A DNA stretch of 64,000 nt, taken from Zobellia amurskyensis (GTDB lineage Bacteria; Bacteroidota; Bacteroidia; Flavobacteriales; Flavobacteriaceae). The stretch's first letter is position 1. Each line of letters begins with the position of its first letter. The DNA is taken from contig NZ_RCNR01000008.1 in the NCBI RefSeq assembly GCF_009725985.1, positions 1-64,000 on the forward strand. The letters are read 5' to 3'. Shown here in pieces: positions 56,601 to 64,000 of the stretch. The notes under the pieces are model-generated. The model saw nothing but the letters and a program-made list of their open reading frames with translations, was not told where the DNA came from and did no database searches. The position numbers and the translations under genes are program-made.

Positions 56601-57914
56601 TTAACGATTAATTTGTTCGCCTACTGCACGGACAATTCGGATCAAATGCTCTTTGCTTTCTAAGTGACTAGTATGCTTCCAATTTGCCATGAAAACTATG
56701 GCGATTTCGTTCTTGTAATCCGCAAAAATAAACTGGCCAAATGAACCTATCGTATGCATCAACCCATCATCTCGAAGCATCCAGACTTGATTTCTGTAAT
56801 CTTCCTGTTGTCCAAGTACGAAATAAGGCGATAAGGGTTCTGTAGGTGGTTGGTCAAATGTTGCTTCAAAATAACTCTCGGGGATTACCCTTTTGCCTTT
56901 AAAACTACCTCTATTTAACATCATTTGGCCAAACCTAGCAGCATCCCTTAGTGTTATGGCCATACCCCAGCTAGCGCCTGCACTGCCGTCTTCATCAACC
57001 GAAATAGCTGCATCATAGCGGGCTTGTAAGGGGCGCCAGAAGTTTTCCTCTATCAACTGTGCATATGGCTTACCTGTAACCTGTTCAGCAATCATAGCCA
57101 ACACCTGAGTATTCATATCATTATATGAAAATTTGCTACCAGCTGCGAACGCTGGTTTTTGAAACTGTTGAATAAATAATAAGGTTGAACGATGTTCAAC
57201 GCCTAGCACCTTTGGCTTCAGTCCCATATGAACTTCACTCATAAAGCCAAAATCTTCTGTTTTGTAGTAGCTACCAAAGTCAGGAAACCCTACTTCCATA
57301 TCAAGCATATTTTGCAGCGTAGAACCCTTGAAAACATCGGCATTCAAGTCAGGTAAATATTCGTCCACATTAGCGCCTAAATCTAATAGGCCCTCGCTTG
57401 CCAACTTATGGATTAACATACCGGTGAATGTTTTAGAAGTAGATTGTAAAATTTGAATATCATGTTTTTGCATGCCTTGGTCGTAGGTTTCAAAAACTAA
57501 CTTACCACCATGCATAACAGCAAAACCTTTCATGTTTATTGACTTCAGAAGGTCTGGTAATAGCACATCTTTTTCCGTATCAACAGAAACTTTTAGCTCC
57601 ATGAGATTGAATGGGTCATTTTTTATTTCTTCAAGTGCTACTGCTTCAGCGTCAGCGTGGATCGTAGCCATTGGTATAAACTCTCGTGGGTGATGACTTG
57701 CATAACGGCTATAAGGCCAATACTGCCAATTAAGGAGATTGATATCACTTCGCTCGAACGGCATATCAAATGGATAGTTGCGTATCACATCAAGCTTTTC
57801 ATTAATGCTTACTGCTTCACTATCTTGGGCATTGGTTTGTGTGCTGATAAATGTAAAGCAAAACACAATTAATATTTGAATTACTTTATAGTCTGCCTTA
57901 GAGTTTTTTGCCAT
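56601..57914 (-). CDS. Class C beta-lactamase-related serine hydrolase (cassette 3, inverted)
   Basis: A 437-residue exported hydrolase. The ATG at 57914 (MAKNSKADYK) precedes a signal peptide ending TQTNAQ; the frame opens 13 codons earlier. S158-T-S-K161 is the SxxK nucleophile motif, SYNDMN stands where YxN is expected, and MHTIGSFGQFIF resembles the third box. This matches EstB/6-aminohexanoate-hydrolase-type enzymes rather than true beta-lactamases. It is the only gene of the array on the minus strand. Confidence 0.88.
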   Translation of the reverse strand: MAKNSKADYKVIQILIVFCFTFISTQTNAQDSEAVSINEKLDVIRNYPFDMPFERSDINLLNWQYWPYSRYASHHPREFIPMATIHADAEAVALEEIKNDPFNLMELKVSVDTEKDVLLPDLLKSINMKGFAVMHGGKLVFETYDQGMQKHDIQILQSTSKTFTGMLIHKLASEGLLDLGANVDEYLPDLNADVFKGSTLQNMLDMEVGFPDFGSYYKTEDFGFMSEVHMGLKPKVLGVEHRSTLLFIQQFQKPAFAAGSKFSYNDMNTQVLAMIAEQVTGKPYAQLIEENFWRPLQARYDAAISVDEDGSAGASWGMAITLRDAARFGQMMLNRGSFKGKRVIPESYFEATFDQPPTEPLSPYFVLGQQEDYRNQVWMLRDDGLMHTIGSFGQFIFADYKNEIAIVFMANWKHTSHLESKEHLIRIVRAVGEQINR

Positions 57915-57981
57915 TTTTATTTTTATTGAAGATAGCGAAATTATATATGTCATTTATTGTCTGCCTTTTGATAAAAAAGAA

Positions 57982-58005
57982 TAACGACCTGTAACAATAG
58001 TAATC
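57982..58005 (+). repeat. Cassette 3 right arm and linker
   Basis: TAAC-GACCTGT-AAC, the linker AATAGTAATC, then GTTGCAAAAG at 58006. Confidence 0.75.
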
Positions 58006-58272
58006 GTTGCAAAAGCCATTGACAAGTCAAAAAACGGATTCATATAATCCTCTTCAAGGGGCTTTTTACATGTCCGGTAAAAGCAGGTTGCCCTGCCCCA
58101 CTTTTGGAACGTTTTTGTTCGAATTTCAGGTACTTTTTCAGGTTATAGGCCTCCGCTGAAAATGGGCGAACAGCTTTTCTTGATACTCCTTTTTTCCCTG
58201 CATACCTAAAGTTAACCGCACAACGTTAAGATCATGTTCTCCCTATGTGGTTTTTTCGTTAACTTGTGCAAC
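58006..58272. mobile_element. Internally deleted IS1182 derivative, MITE-like (copy B)
   Basis: 267 bp with both IS1182 ends (GTTGCAAAAG and CTTGTGCAAC) and no transposase. The left end jumps at AGGTTATAGGCCTCCGCTGA to AAATGGGCGAACAG of the right end. The same junction is found in the copy at 62959-63301. An additional deletion of about 75 bp lies in its left part. Confidence 0.85.
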
Positions 58273-58462
58273 AGGCACAAAGCCTATAAACAATACGGGC
58301 TTCGGGCTTAATCGCAGGGTTTGCGTATTTTTATTAAGTCCGCAAAATCTTTTGGATTTTGCTTTTTAGCGGGACAAAGAAAAAAAGATAACCAAAAGAT
58401 TTCGCTATGTGCATGGCGGAAAGCAAACGCTAGTTTGCTCCCGTACTGTTCCTAGCTCAACC
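58273..58462. repeat. Long palindromic junction repeat, copy B (intact)
   Basis: 190 nt, from AGGCACAAAGCCTATAAACA to CCTAGCTCAACC. The outer dyad AGCCTATAAACAATACGGG pairs with CCCGTACTGTTCCTAGCT in about 15 of 19 positions, and an inner hairpin is GCAAAATC-ttttg-GATTTTGC. Confidence 0.72.
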
Positions 58463-58476
58463 GTTGGCAATAATTT
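58463..58476 (+). repeat. Cassette 4 5' arm (GTT-N7-ATTT)
   Basis: GTT-GGCAATA-ATTT, paired with 59324-59337 in 13 of 14 positions. Confidence 0.8.
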
Positions 58477-58520
58477 GGGTAATTAATTATCATCTATAGA
58501 ACTTAATAAATAAATTTCTG

Positions 58521-59315
58521 ATGAAAAAAATATATTTCTTAATTAGCTTTTTTATTTTGTCAATATGCTTTTTTTCATGTGCAATAAAACAGCCTAATTC
58601 TAAATTAAGTATTGAAAAATGTGAATGCACTCTTGATTCAGCTTCTGTTGATTCGGTTTCATTGGAACAACAAGAACTTGACCTTTTTTATTCCTTAATG
58701 GCATATGCAGTAGTTCATAAAGATTGGCAAAATAACGCTTTTGAAGGTAGAGGATATAACATTGGTTCTGTTTTAGTTGATAGTGATAAATATGTTGTTA
58801 ACTGGGCGAGAAATTCGGTAAATATGAAAATGAATGGAACGCAACATGGAGAAGTCCGAGTGATACAATCCTATTTAGACAGTGTTCAATCCTTTTCTTT
58901 AAAAGGCTTTTCAATATATACAACATTAGAACCATGTGCAATGTGTTCTGGCATGATGAAATTGACTAATGTGTATAGAACCATTTATGGTCAAACAGAT
59001 CCCGCCTACGGAAAGGCACTGGAAAGACTCCAATTAGAATCAGGCTCATGTTGCAGAGGTGGTTATTCCCCATATCCACGACCTGTAATTTCAGATAAAT
59101 CACCTGATCCTGTATCAGTGGAAATAGATTCGGTATATGCAAAGTACAAAGGAAAATATTTAGTTGATTTTTTAATAACAGCTGAAGCTGAAAAATTATT
59201 TAAGAAAGCATCTGAAATGTTTCAACAATATAAAAAAGCTAAATATGTAGAAAATCAAAAGTATATTGATAGTGCTCATAAATTTTATAATTTAGTTGGT
59301 ACCTCCATTAATTAG
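58521..59315 (+). CDS. Lipoprotein with cytidine-deaminase-like fold (cassette 4)
   Basis: A 264-residue lipoprotein: MKKIYFLISFFILSICFFSC has a lipobox ending at Cys20. The deaminase zinc site is complete: H109-G-E111 (in place of HAE) and P138-C-A-M-C142 in TTLEPCAMCSGMMKL, followed by VYRTIYGQTDPAYGKAL as in tRNA/nucleoside deaminases. A helical tail (about 215-264) follows. A deaminase exported and anchored in the envelope is unusual; nucleic-acid or nucleotide deamination outside the cytosol, or a toxin-type role, are possibilities. Confidence 0.82.
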   Translation: MKKIYFLISFFILSICFFSCAIKQPNSKLSIEKCECTLDSASVDSVSLEQQELDLFYSLMAYAVVHKDWQNNAFEGRGYNIGSVLVDSDKYVVNWARNSVNMKMNGTQHGEVRVIQSYLDSVQSFSLKGFSIYTTLEPCAMCSGMMKLTNVYRTIYGQTDPAYGKALERLQLESGSCCRGGYSPYPRPVISDKSPDPVSVEIDSVYAKYKGKYLVDFLITAEAEKLFKKASEMFQQYKKAKYVENQKYIDSAHKFYNLVGTSIN

Positions 59316-59323
59316 CAAATAAA

Positions 59324-59347
59324 AAACTATTGCCAACACAGGTAACC
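59324..59347 (+). repeat. Cassette 4 3' arm and linker
   Basis: AAAC-TATTGCC-AAC, the linker ACAGGTAACC, then GTTGCACAAG at 59348. Confidence 0.8.
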
Positions 59348-59425
59348 GTTGCACAAGCCATTGATAAGTTAAAAAACGGATTCATATAAGCCTCTTTACG
59401 GGGCTTTTTTATGTCGGTCCAGAAT
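59348..59425. mobile_element. IS1182 left-end remnant (copy C)
   Basis: 78 bp equal to the left end of the IS at 52156, including the AAGCC...GGCTT stem and the ATGTCGG segment. Similarity stops at AGAAT, where DUF418 coding sequence begins. The right end is missing. Confidence 0.8.
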
Positions 59426-60067
59426 GGTTCAATTGTAGACCTATTCTTTTTAAACATTCATAATCTTGTCTGGAAATACTTAGGTTATATTCCATCAGGG
59501 GGGTATTTTAAATTCCTTGGAATTTTTCTTCTTGGTTACTATTTCGCTTCAATTGAATTGTTTACAAAAAAATCAAAATCAACTTTATTGTTAATTACCA
59601 GTTTAACCGTAGGTCTTTTGGCTACTTTTTCGGCTAAAATAATTGGTGGAAGTTCCTATATGTTCCCATCAACGCCATTAAATATGCTTTATAAGTTCTT
59701 AGTATTAGCCGGCCAAATATTTATGTGCATTTTCTACATAACTTCCATATCTAAAGTTGTTCAAACTTCTATAGGTAAAAGAGCATTTAAATATTTAATT
59801 CCTGTGGGGAGAATGGCTCTGAGCAATTACCTGTTTCAGACTATAATCATGCTCATTATATTTTATAATTTTGGATTTAACTTAATTGGTAAAATCGGTT
59901 TACTGCATACATCAGGTATTGCTATTCTTATTTTAGTTTTGCAAATTATTCTTAGCCATATCTGGTTAAGACATTTCAAATTTGGCCCCTTAGAATGGAT
60001 TTGGCGTAGCCTGACCTATAAAAAGAGGATAGATCTCCGTTATCCAAATAACTATTCAGCCAAATGA
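59426..60067 (+). pseudogene. DUF418 (YeiB-like) membrane protein, 5'-truncated
   Basis: About 213 residues of the C-terminal part of a DUF418 protein: LIPVGRMALSNYLFQTIIMLIIFYNFGFNLIGKIG and LRHFKFGPLEWIWRSLTYKKR are the family signature. The N-terminal half (about 150-200 residues) is missing and the frame runs upstream into the IS remnant, which supplies an accidental ATG at 59411. No start or promoter of its own is apparent, so it is most likely a dead fragment. Confidence 0.82.
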
Positions 60068-60534
60068 TGGAATTAATTCATGGTGATAATGTATTAAAAT
60101 AATAGCCTAAATAGTAGTAAATTCAAGGTTTGTAGCCCACTTCAACTTTCTTGCAACTTGTAAAGTAAGCACCACGCAGTCGGCTACTATACTTATGCTA
60201 ACCGTTAGGGAGATGACCAGAAGGCCATGTTACTCCGCTGCAAAAAAATACATACTGCATAAATAGCCTCTTTTTCACGACTCCCGTAGCCCTTATTTTC
60301 CAAAACGGTCCGCGTATGCCGCTATTTTAAATAGGGCTCTATTGCTTTTATCAACTTTACTACCTACTTTAGACAACCACACACAACTGTCATATATTCT
60401 AGAAGTCACAGCAATCTTTCCCTCGGTAGGCTGCGCCTTCCGGAAAATATCCCCCCGGACTGTTAGGCACATTTAAATATCTATAACCAAAGTTTAAACA
60501 AGTCTAATCATCTTGGACTCCAAACCAACTCAAA
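60068..60534. other. Non-coding stretch with GTTAGG motifs
   Basis: 467 nt without a gene. It holds a dyad GTAGCC...GGCTAC (about 60137 and 60180-60186) just left of AACCGTTAGGG (60204-60210), and ACTGTTAGGC at 60462-60468, which fits the integron core GTTRRRY. Neither GTTAGG has a matching inverted 3' arm in the window. It may be decayed cassette junctions. Confidence 0.5.
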
Positions 60535-62250
60535 ATGAAACCAACCCAATTACTTATTTTCTTTTTACTGATAACTGTAAGCTCAAAGGCACAAACCAGT
60601 GAACTGGGTACAATAGCAGATCAAATTTATTTTAACGGAGAGATTTATACCATGAACGATAACCGGCCAATGGTGGAAGCTGTGGCCGTAAGAGCCGATT
60701 CAATTCTATCTGTAGGAAGTAAGGAACTTATCATGAAGTTAAAAGGGGATAAAACCGAACTCTTTGATTTAAAAGGCAAGACCATGGTTCCTGGTTTAAT
60801 AGAGGGGCATGCCCATTTGTATGGTATTGGAATTAATTTATTGGAAGTTGACCTGGGAGGAACTAAGAGTTATGAGGAGGCCATTGAGAGAGTGGCTAAA
60901 AAAGCAAAAAGCACACCGAAAGGAGAATGGATTATAGCTAACGGATGGCATCATGATAAGTGGATTACACAACCTACATTAGTTAATGGGTATCCTACAA
61001 ATAAGTTGCTATCTGCTGCTGTACCAGACCATCCTGTTATTCTTGTACATGCCTCTGGACATATCATAATTATAAATCAAAAAGCGATGGAAATTACAGG
61101 TATCAATTCAAAGACACCACAACCAGATGGCGGCGAAATAGTTTTAGATAAAAATGGTGAACCCTCCGGAATTCTTAATGAAACTGCAGGAGATTTAGTG
61201 TTCAAGTTTTTACCTGAACCTACAAAGGATGATGTAAAAGAGACATTAATTCTAGCTTTAGAAGAGTGCTATAAAAATGGTATCACCGGATTTCATGATG
61301 CAGGTTCGGGGGGCTATATGGTAAACCTTTATGAAGAAATGGCCTCACAAAACCTAATTAAACTTAGGCTGTATGTTATGCTTCGCGGAACACAACCTGA
61401 ACTTCTAGAATATTATTTTAAGAAAGGTATTCAAGAGAACTTATATGACAATCAACTAACCATTAGATCTATTAAACTAATGGCAGATGGGGCTTTAGGT
61501 TCAAGAGGCGCCTGGTTATTGGAAGAATATACGGATGCACCCGGAGAGCATGGTCATAATGTTACACCGTTAGAGGATATTAATAAAATTGTCAATAAGG
61601 CCTACAAAAATGGTTTTCAAGTGGGTATACATGCCATAGGAGACAGGGCAACTCATGAGGTTTTGGATATTTATGAGAGCACATTTAAGACTGAATCTAC
61701 AAATAGTCCAAAAGACGCAAGATTTAGAATAGAACATGCCCAACATTTTGATCCAGCGGACATTCTTAGGGTTGCTGAATTGGATGTTATTCTAGCAATG
61801 CAGGCTATTCATATGTCATCGGATAGACCTTGGGCCATTGATCGTCTAGGAGAGAAACGTATTACGGAAGGTGCCTATATATGGCAGACCTTATTAAAGT
61901 CTGGAGCAAAGATTGTGAACGGAACCGATGCGCCTGTAGAACCCATTGATCCTATGGCTGGCTTTTATGCGTCAGTATCCAGAAAAACTCTAAAAGGCAT
62001 GCCTGATGGTGGTTACGAGCCGCTACAGAAAATGACTAGGAATCAAGCGCTCAGATCTTATACATTGGATGCCGCTTATGCAGCATTTCAAGAAAATGAC
62101 AAAGGGAGTATAGAAGTTGGAAAATGGGCAGATTTCACTATACTTGACAAAAATATAATGACAATTCCGGAAAATCAAATCTTAGAAACTAAGGTCGCTA
62201 TGACAGTTATTGGAGGAGAAGTAGTTTTTGATGATAAAAAAGTTGATTAA
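60535..62250 (+). CDS. Exported amidohydrolase (YtcJ-like)
   Basis: A 571-residue metallo-hydrolase with signal peptide ending SSKAQ. GLIEGHAHLYG holds H92-x-H94; HAIGDRATHEVLDIYE and NGTDAPVEP with the catalytic Asp are the later metal sites of the amidohydrolase_3 (YtcJ) family. The length fits the family. Codon use is less AT-rich than the small cassette genes. Substrate unknown. Confidence 0.92.
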   Translation: MKPTQLLIFFLLITVSSKAQTSELGTIADQIYFNGEIYTMNDNRPMVEAVAVRADSILSVGSKELIMKLKGDKTELFDLKGKTMVPGLIEGHAHLYGIGINLLEVDLGGTKSYEEAIERVAKKAKSTPKGEWIIANGWHHDKWITQPTLVNGYPTNKLLSAAVPDHPVILVHASGHIIIINQKAMEITGINSKTPQPDGGEIVLDKNGEPSGILNETAGDLVFKFLPEPTKDDVKETLILALEECYKNGITGFHDAGSGGYMVNLYEEMASQNLIKLRLYVMLRGTQPELLEYYFKKGIQENLYDNQLTIRSIKLMADGALGSRGAWLLEEYTDAPGEHGHNVTPLEDINKIVNKAYKNGFQVGIHAIGDRATHEVLDIYESTFKTESTNSPKDARFRIEHAQHFDPADILRVAELDVILAMQAIHMSSDRPWAIDRLGEKRITEGAYIWQTLLKSGAKIVNGTDAPVEPIDPMAGFYASVSRKTLKGMPDGGYEPLQKMTRNQALRSYTLDAAYAAFQENDKGSIEVGKWADFTILDKNIMTIPENQILETKVAMTVIGGEVVFDDKKVD

Positions 62251-62417
62251 ATAAACTCTAATAGATGTTGGAAGTTGATTATTGTGGATTGGTTTGAAAG
62301 CAGAAACTTAAGCTAAGGTAAATTCGAAATCGATATTTTTGAATTATACAGAATGAAAACCTGACTGAACGTTATTCTTGGGAAACGTATAACTTTGGGC
62401 TATTTAAAAATAAAACT

Positions 62418-62924
62418 ATGGACCTATTAAAACTAGCAATAGAATGGGCAAAAGCCGAAGTATTCTCAACACGTTTCTTTATTTTCTTCGCGATTGGCTT
62501 TTTAATAGCAAGTGCTGGATTTTGGCAATTAGGAAAAACAGATTTAGCAAAGGCTTATATCATTCCAACATTAGTAGCAGGCCTGATGCTAATGACAATT
62601 GGGATTGGGTTATTCTATACTAACAAATCAAGGATTACCCAATTTGAGACTGCTTACAATGAGAATGCCTATGCATTTGTAGAATCAGAAACCACTCGTG
62701 CCGAAGCCACTCTTAAAGAATATAAGACAATCGTTTTTAAAGTTATTCCGATTATAATTATTGTAGCAGCCTTATTAATAATTTTTATTAATACACCAAC
62801 TTGGCGTGCAATCAGTATTACAACGATTGCTATGCTAATAGTTATTTTATTAGTAGACGGTACTGCCTATGCCAGAATTGATGCTTATAATAAAGAGCTC
62901 AAATTGGTTGATATAAAAAAATGA
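62418..62924 (+). CDS. Hypothetical four-helix membrane protein
   Basis: A 168-residue protein with four hydrophobic segments (about 17-37, 47-69, 106-126 and 131-149) and a charged cytosolic part between helices 2 and 3 (SRITQFETAYNENAYAFVESETTRAEATLKEYK). I do not recognise a family. It is followed after 10 nt by a degenerate cassette-type 3' arm. Confidence 0.75.
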   Translation: MDLLKLAIEWAKAEVFSTRFFIFFAIGFLIASAGFWQLGKTDLAKAYIIPTLVAGLMLMTIGIGLFYTNKSRITQFETAYNENAYAFVESETTRAEATLKEYKTIVFKVIPIIIIVAALLIIFINTPTWRAISITTIAMLIVILLVDGTAYARIDAYNKELKLVDIKK

Positions 62925-62934
62925 AATCAAAAAA

Positions 62935-62958
62935 TAACTACTCACAATAAAAGAAACA
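62935..62958 (+). repeat. Degenerate 3' arm and linker
   Basis: TAAC-TACTCAC-AAT (AAC changed to AAT), a 10-nt linker AAAAGAAACA, then GTTGCAAAAG. Spacing is as in the other four junctions. No matching 5' arm (GTT-GTGAGTA-ATTA) was found in the window. Confidence 0.55.
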
Positions 62959-63301
62959 GTTGCAAAAGCCATTGACAAGCCAAAAAAAGGATTCATATAA
63001 GCCTCTTCAAGGGGCTTTTTTATGTTGGGTCAGAATCGAGGCACCAAATTTAGATGCTTTATCAAAGTCCCGAACAAGTATTGAAGCGCACTTTTTACCA
63101 AGGCTGCCAAATCAAGCCGTCCCGCCCCACTTTTGGAACGTTTTTGTTCGAATTTCAGGTACTTTTTCAGGCTATAGGCCTCCGCTGAAAATGGGCGAAC
63201 AGTTTTTCTTGGTAATGCTTTTTTCCCTGCATACCCAAAACTAACAACGCAACGTTAAGATCGCCTTGATCCTATGTTGTTTTTTCGTTAACTTGTGCAA
63301 C
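62959..63301. mobile_element. Internally deleted IS1182 derivative, MITE-like (copy D)
   Basis: 343 bp with both IS ends and the same internal deletion junction as copy B, but a fuller left part (GAATCGAGGCACC...CCGCCCCACTTTTGG). It has more substitutions relative to the complete IS at 52156. An apparent open frame across it is an artefact. Confidence 0.85.
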
Positions 63302-63425
63302 AGGCACACCGTATATAATTTATTGCTAGTTCTAGCCTACTTACGAAAATCCTCGCGGATTTTCTATTCGGTTTTTATTTGCTAAATTAAGTACTTAAAC
63401 CACGCAACAAACCATATACAAACAC
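63302..63425. repeat. Short palindromic junction repeat, copy 2
   Basis: 124 nt, AGGCACACCGTATATAATTT to CATATACAAACAC. The inner hairpin GAAAATC-ctcgcg-GATTTTC is perfect. It is the counterpart of 56330-56452. Confidence 0.75.
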
Positions 63426-63439
63426 GTTGTGGGTAATTT
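63426..63439 (+). repeat. Cassette 5 5' arm (GTT-N7-ATTT)
   Basis: GTT-GTGGGTA-ATTT, 6 nt before the start codon of the last gene. Its 3' arm lies outside the window. Confidence 0.65.
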
Positions 63440-63445
63440 GCAAAA

Positions 63446-64000
63446 ATGAAAACATTGTTAAAAAATATATTAAACGGTTTCAATTCAGCTATATCTAAAA
63501 CATATTTAGTAGGCACTATTTCGGACCAAATATTTGAAGATTTTCCTTCAAAGTTACCAATTGAAATAAGGGACAATTGGAGAGAAAAAATGAAACTTCT
63601 ATTAGCAGATGTAAATAGCCCTAAAAAATCAGAAAACTATAATTTCAAAGATTATGGTTTTTTTCTTTCCCTAATTCATACTATACCTTCTGGCGGCGAA
63701 CAATCCGATTTTGAACAAGTAATACTGCGAAAAGACCTAATTAGTTATGTAGCATATCTAGAAGCACTATTTCAAGATGTTAATAGAATAATTTATAAAG
63801 AAAATCCAAATTACATTTCAGGTGAAAAACAGATAAGTTGGAATGATATACTTGATAAAGAAAATTACCAAGAAATTGTCGATTTCGTAATTGAAAAACA
63901 ATTGGAAAAATCTGGTTACGACAAATTATCAAAGCAAATAGAAAGATTAAATAATGAACCTTATTTATTTAAAATATTAATAAAAAAAGAAAAAATTAAA
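63446..64000 (+). CDS. HEPN-like hypothetical protein, partial (cassette 5)
   Basis: The frame is open from ATG 63446 to the window end (185 codons). The stretch LISYVAYLEALFQDVNRIIYKENPNYISG followed by WNDILDKENYQEIVDFVIEKQLEKSGYDKLSKQIERLN resembles helical HEPN-type proteins, which carry such a helix pair and often act as RNases or in defence systems. The similarity is a visual impression only; no RxxxxH motif is seen before the window ends. Strongly AT-rich. Confidence 0.6.
   Translation, partial: MKTLLKNILNGFNSAISKTYLVGTISDQIFEDFPSKLPIEIRDNWREKMKLLLADVNSPKKSENYNFKDYGFFLSLIHTIPSGGEQSDFEQVILRKDLISYVAYLEALFQDVNRIIYKENPNYISGEKQISWNDILDKENYQEIVDFVIEKQLEKSGYDKLSKQIERLNNEPYLFKILIKKEKIK

Noticed and set aside
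62960-63244. Plus-strand open frame of 94 codons
   Set aside because: Lies wholly in the deleted IS1182 derivative, without conserved protein features.
51000-64000. Integrase for the cassette array
   Set aside because: No tyrosine recombinase is encoded here; the only recombinases are the IS1182 and IS110 transposases. It may be elsewhere or absent.

Overview
The window looks like part of a Flavobacteriaceae chromosome (Bacteroidota; Zobellia/Maribacter-like marine flavobacteria are a plausible guess, species not determinable). Grounds: AT-rich DNA, TAnnTTTG-type -7 promoter boxes, an L21 protein with a helix-hairpin-helix tail, DUF4301, and above all a flexirubin-type pigment locus built around a tyrosine ammonia-lyase and DarA/DarB homologues.

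Layout. 1-2.2 kb: three tandem minus-strand paralogues of small exported PepSY-like proteins (the first cut by the window edge), each with the same 26-bp promoter block. 2.3-6 kb: a minus-strand overlapping operon (PPTase, thiamine-binding protein, PnuC-type transporter, NadR-type kinase, DUF4301). 6-15.2 kb: housekeeping genes (ahcY, rplU-rpmA, DUF4199-like protein), an active/inactive M16 peptidase pair, an EamA transporter and two paralogous small exported proteins.

15.2-47.8 kb: a near-continuous, largely translationally coupled flexirubin cluster. The likely flow is: tyrosine ammonia-lyase makes 4-coumarate; a PaaK-like ligase activates it; KS/CLF-like pairs, FabG, FabZ/ApeP-like dehydratases and two ACPs build the aryl polyene; DarA/DarB make the dialkylresorcinol; LpxL-like, BtrH-like or C45 acyltransferases may join the halves; ABC, MMPL-PlsC, LolA-like and lipoprotein genes export the product to the outer membrane. 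A halogenase-like flavoprotein sits divergently at the left edge. 47.8-50.9 kb: REP-like repeats, a GIY-YIG protein, recQ and ssb.

51-64 kb: an accessory region that I read as an integron-like gene-cassette array. Single unrelated genes (transglutaminase-like, membrane protein, serine hydrolase, lipoprotein deaminase, HEPN-like) begin with GTT-N7-ATTW and end with WAAC-N7'-AAC, where N7' is the reverse complement of N7 and differs for every gene. Behind each 3' arm comes a 10-nt linker and GTTGCAMAA, and in the complete junctions a 124-190-bp imperfect palindrome. Several junctions carry an IS1182 element or its internally deleted derivatives, and one palindrome is split by an IS110-family element with a convincing two-loop bridge-RNA candidate. 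No integrase gene for this array is visible in the window.
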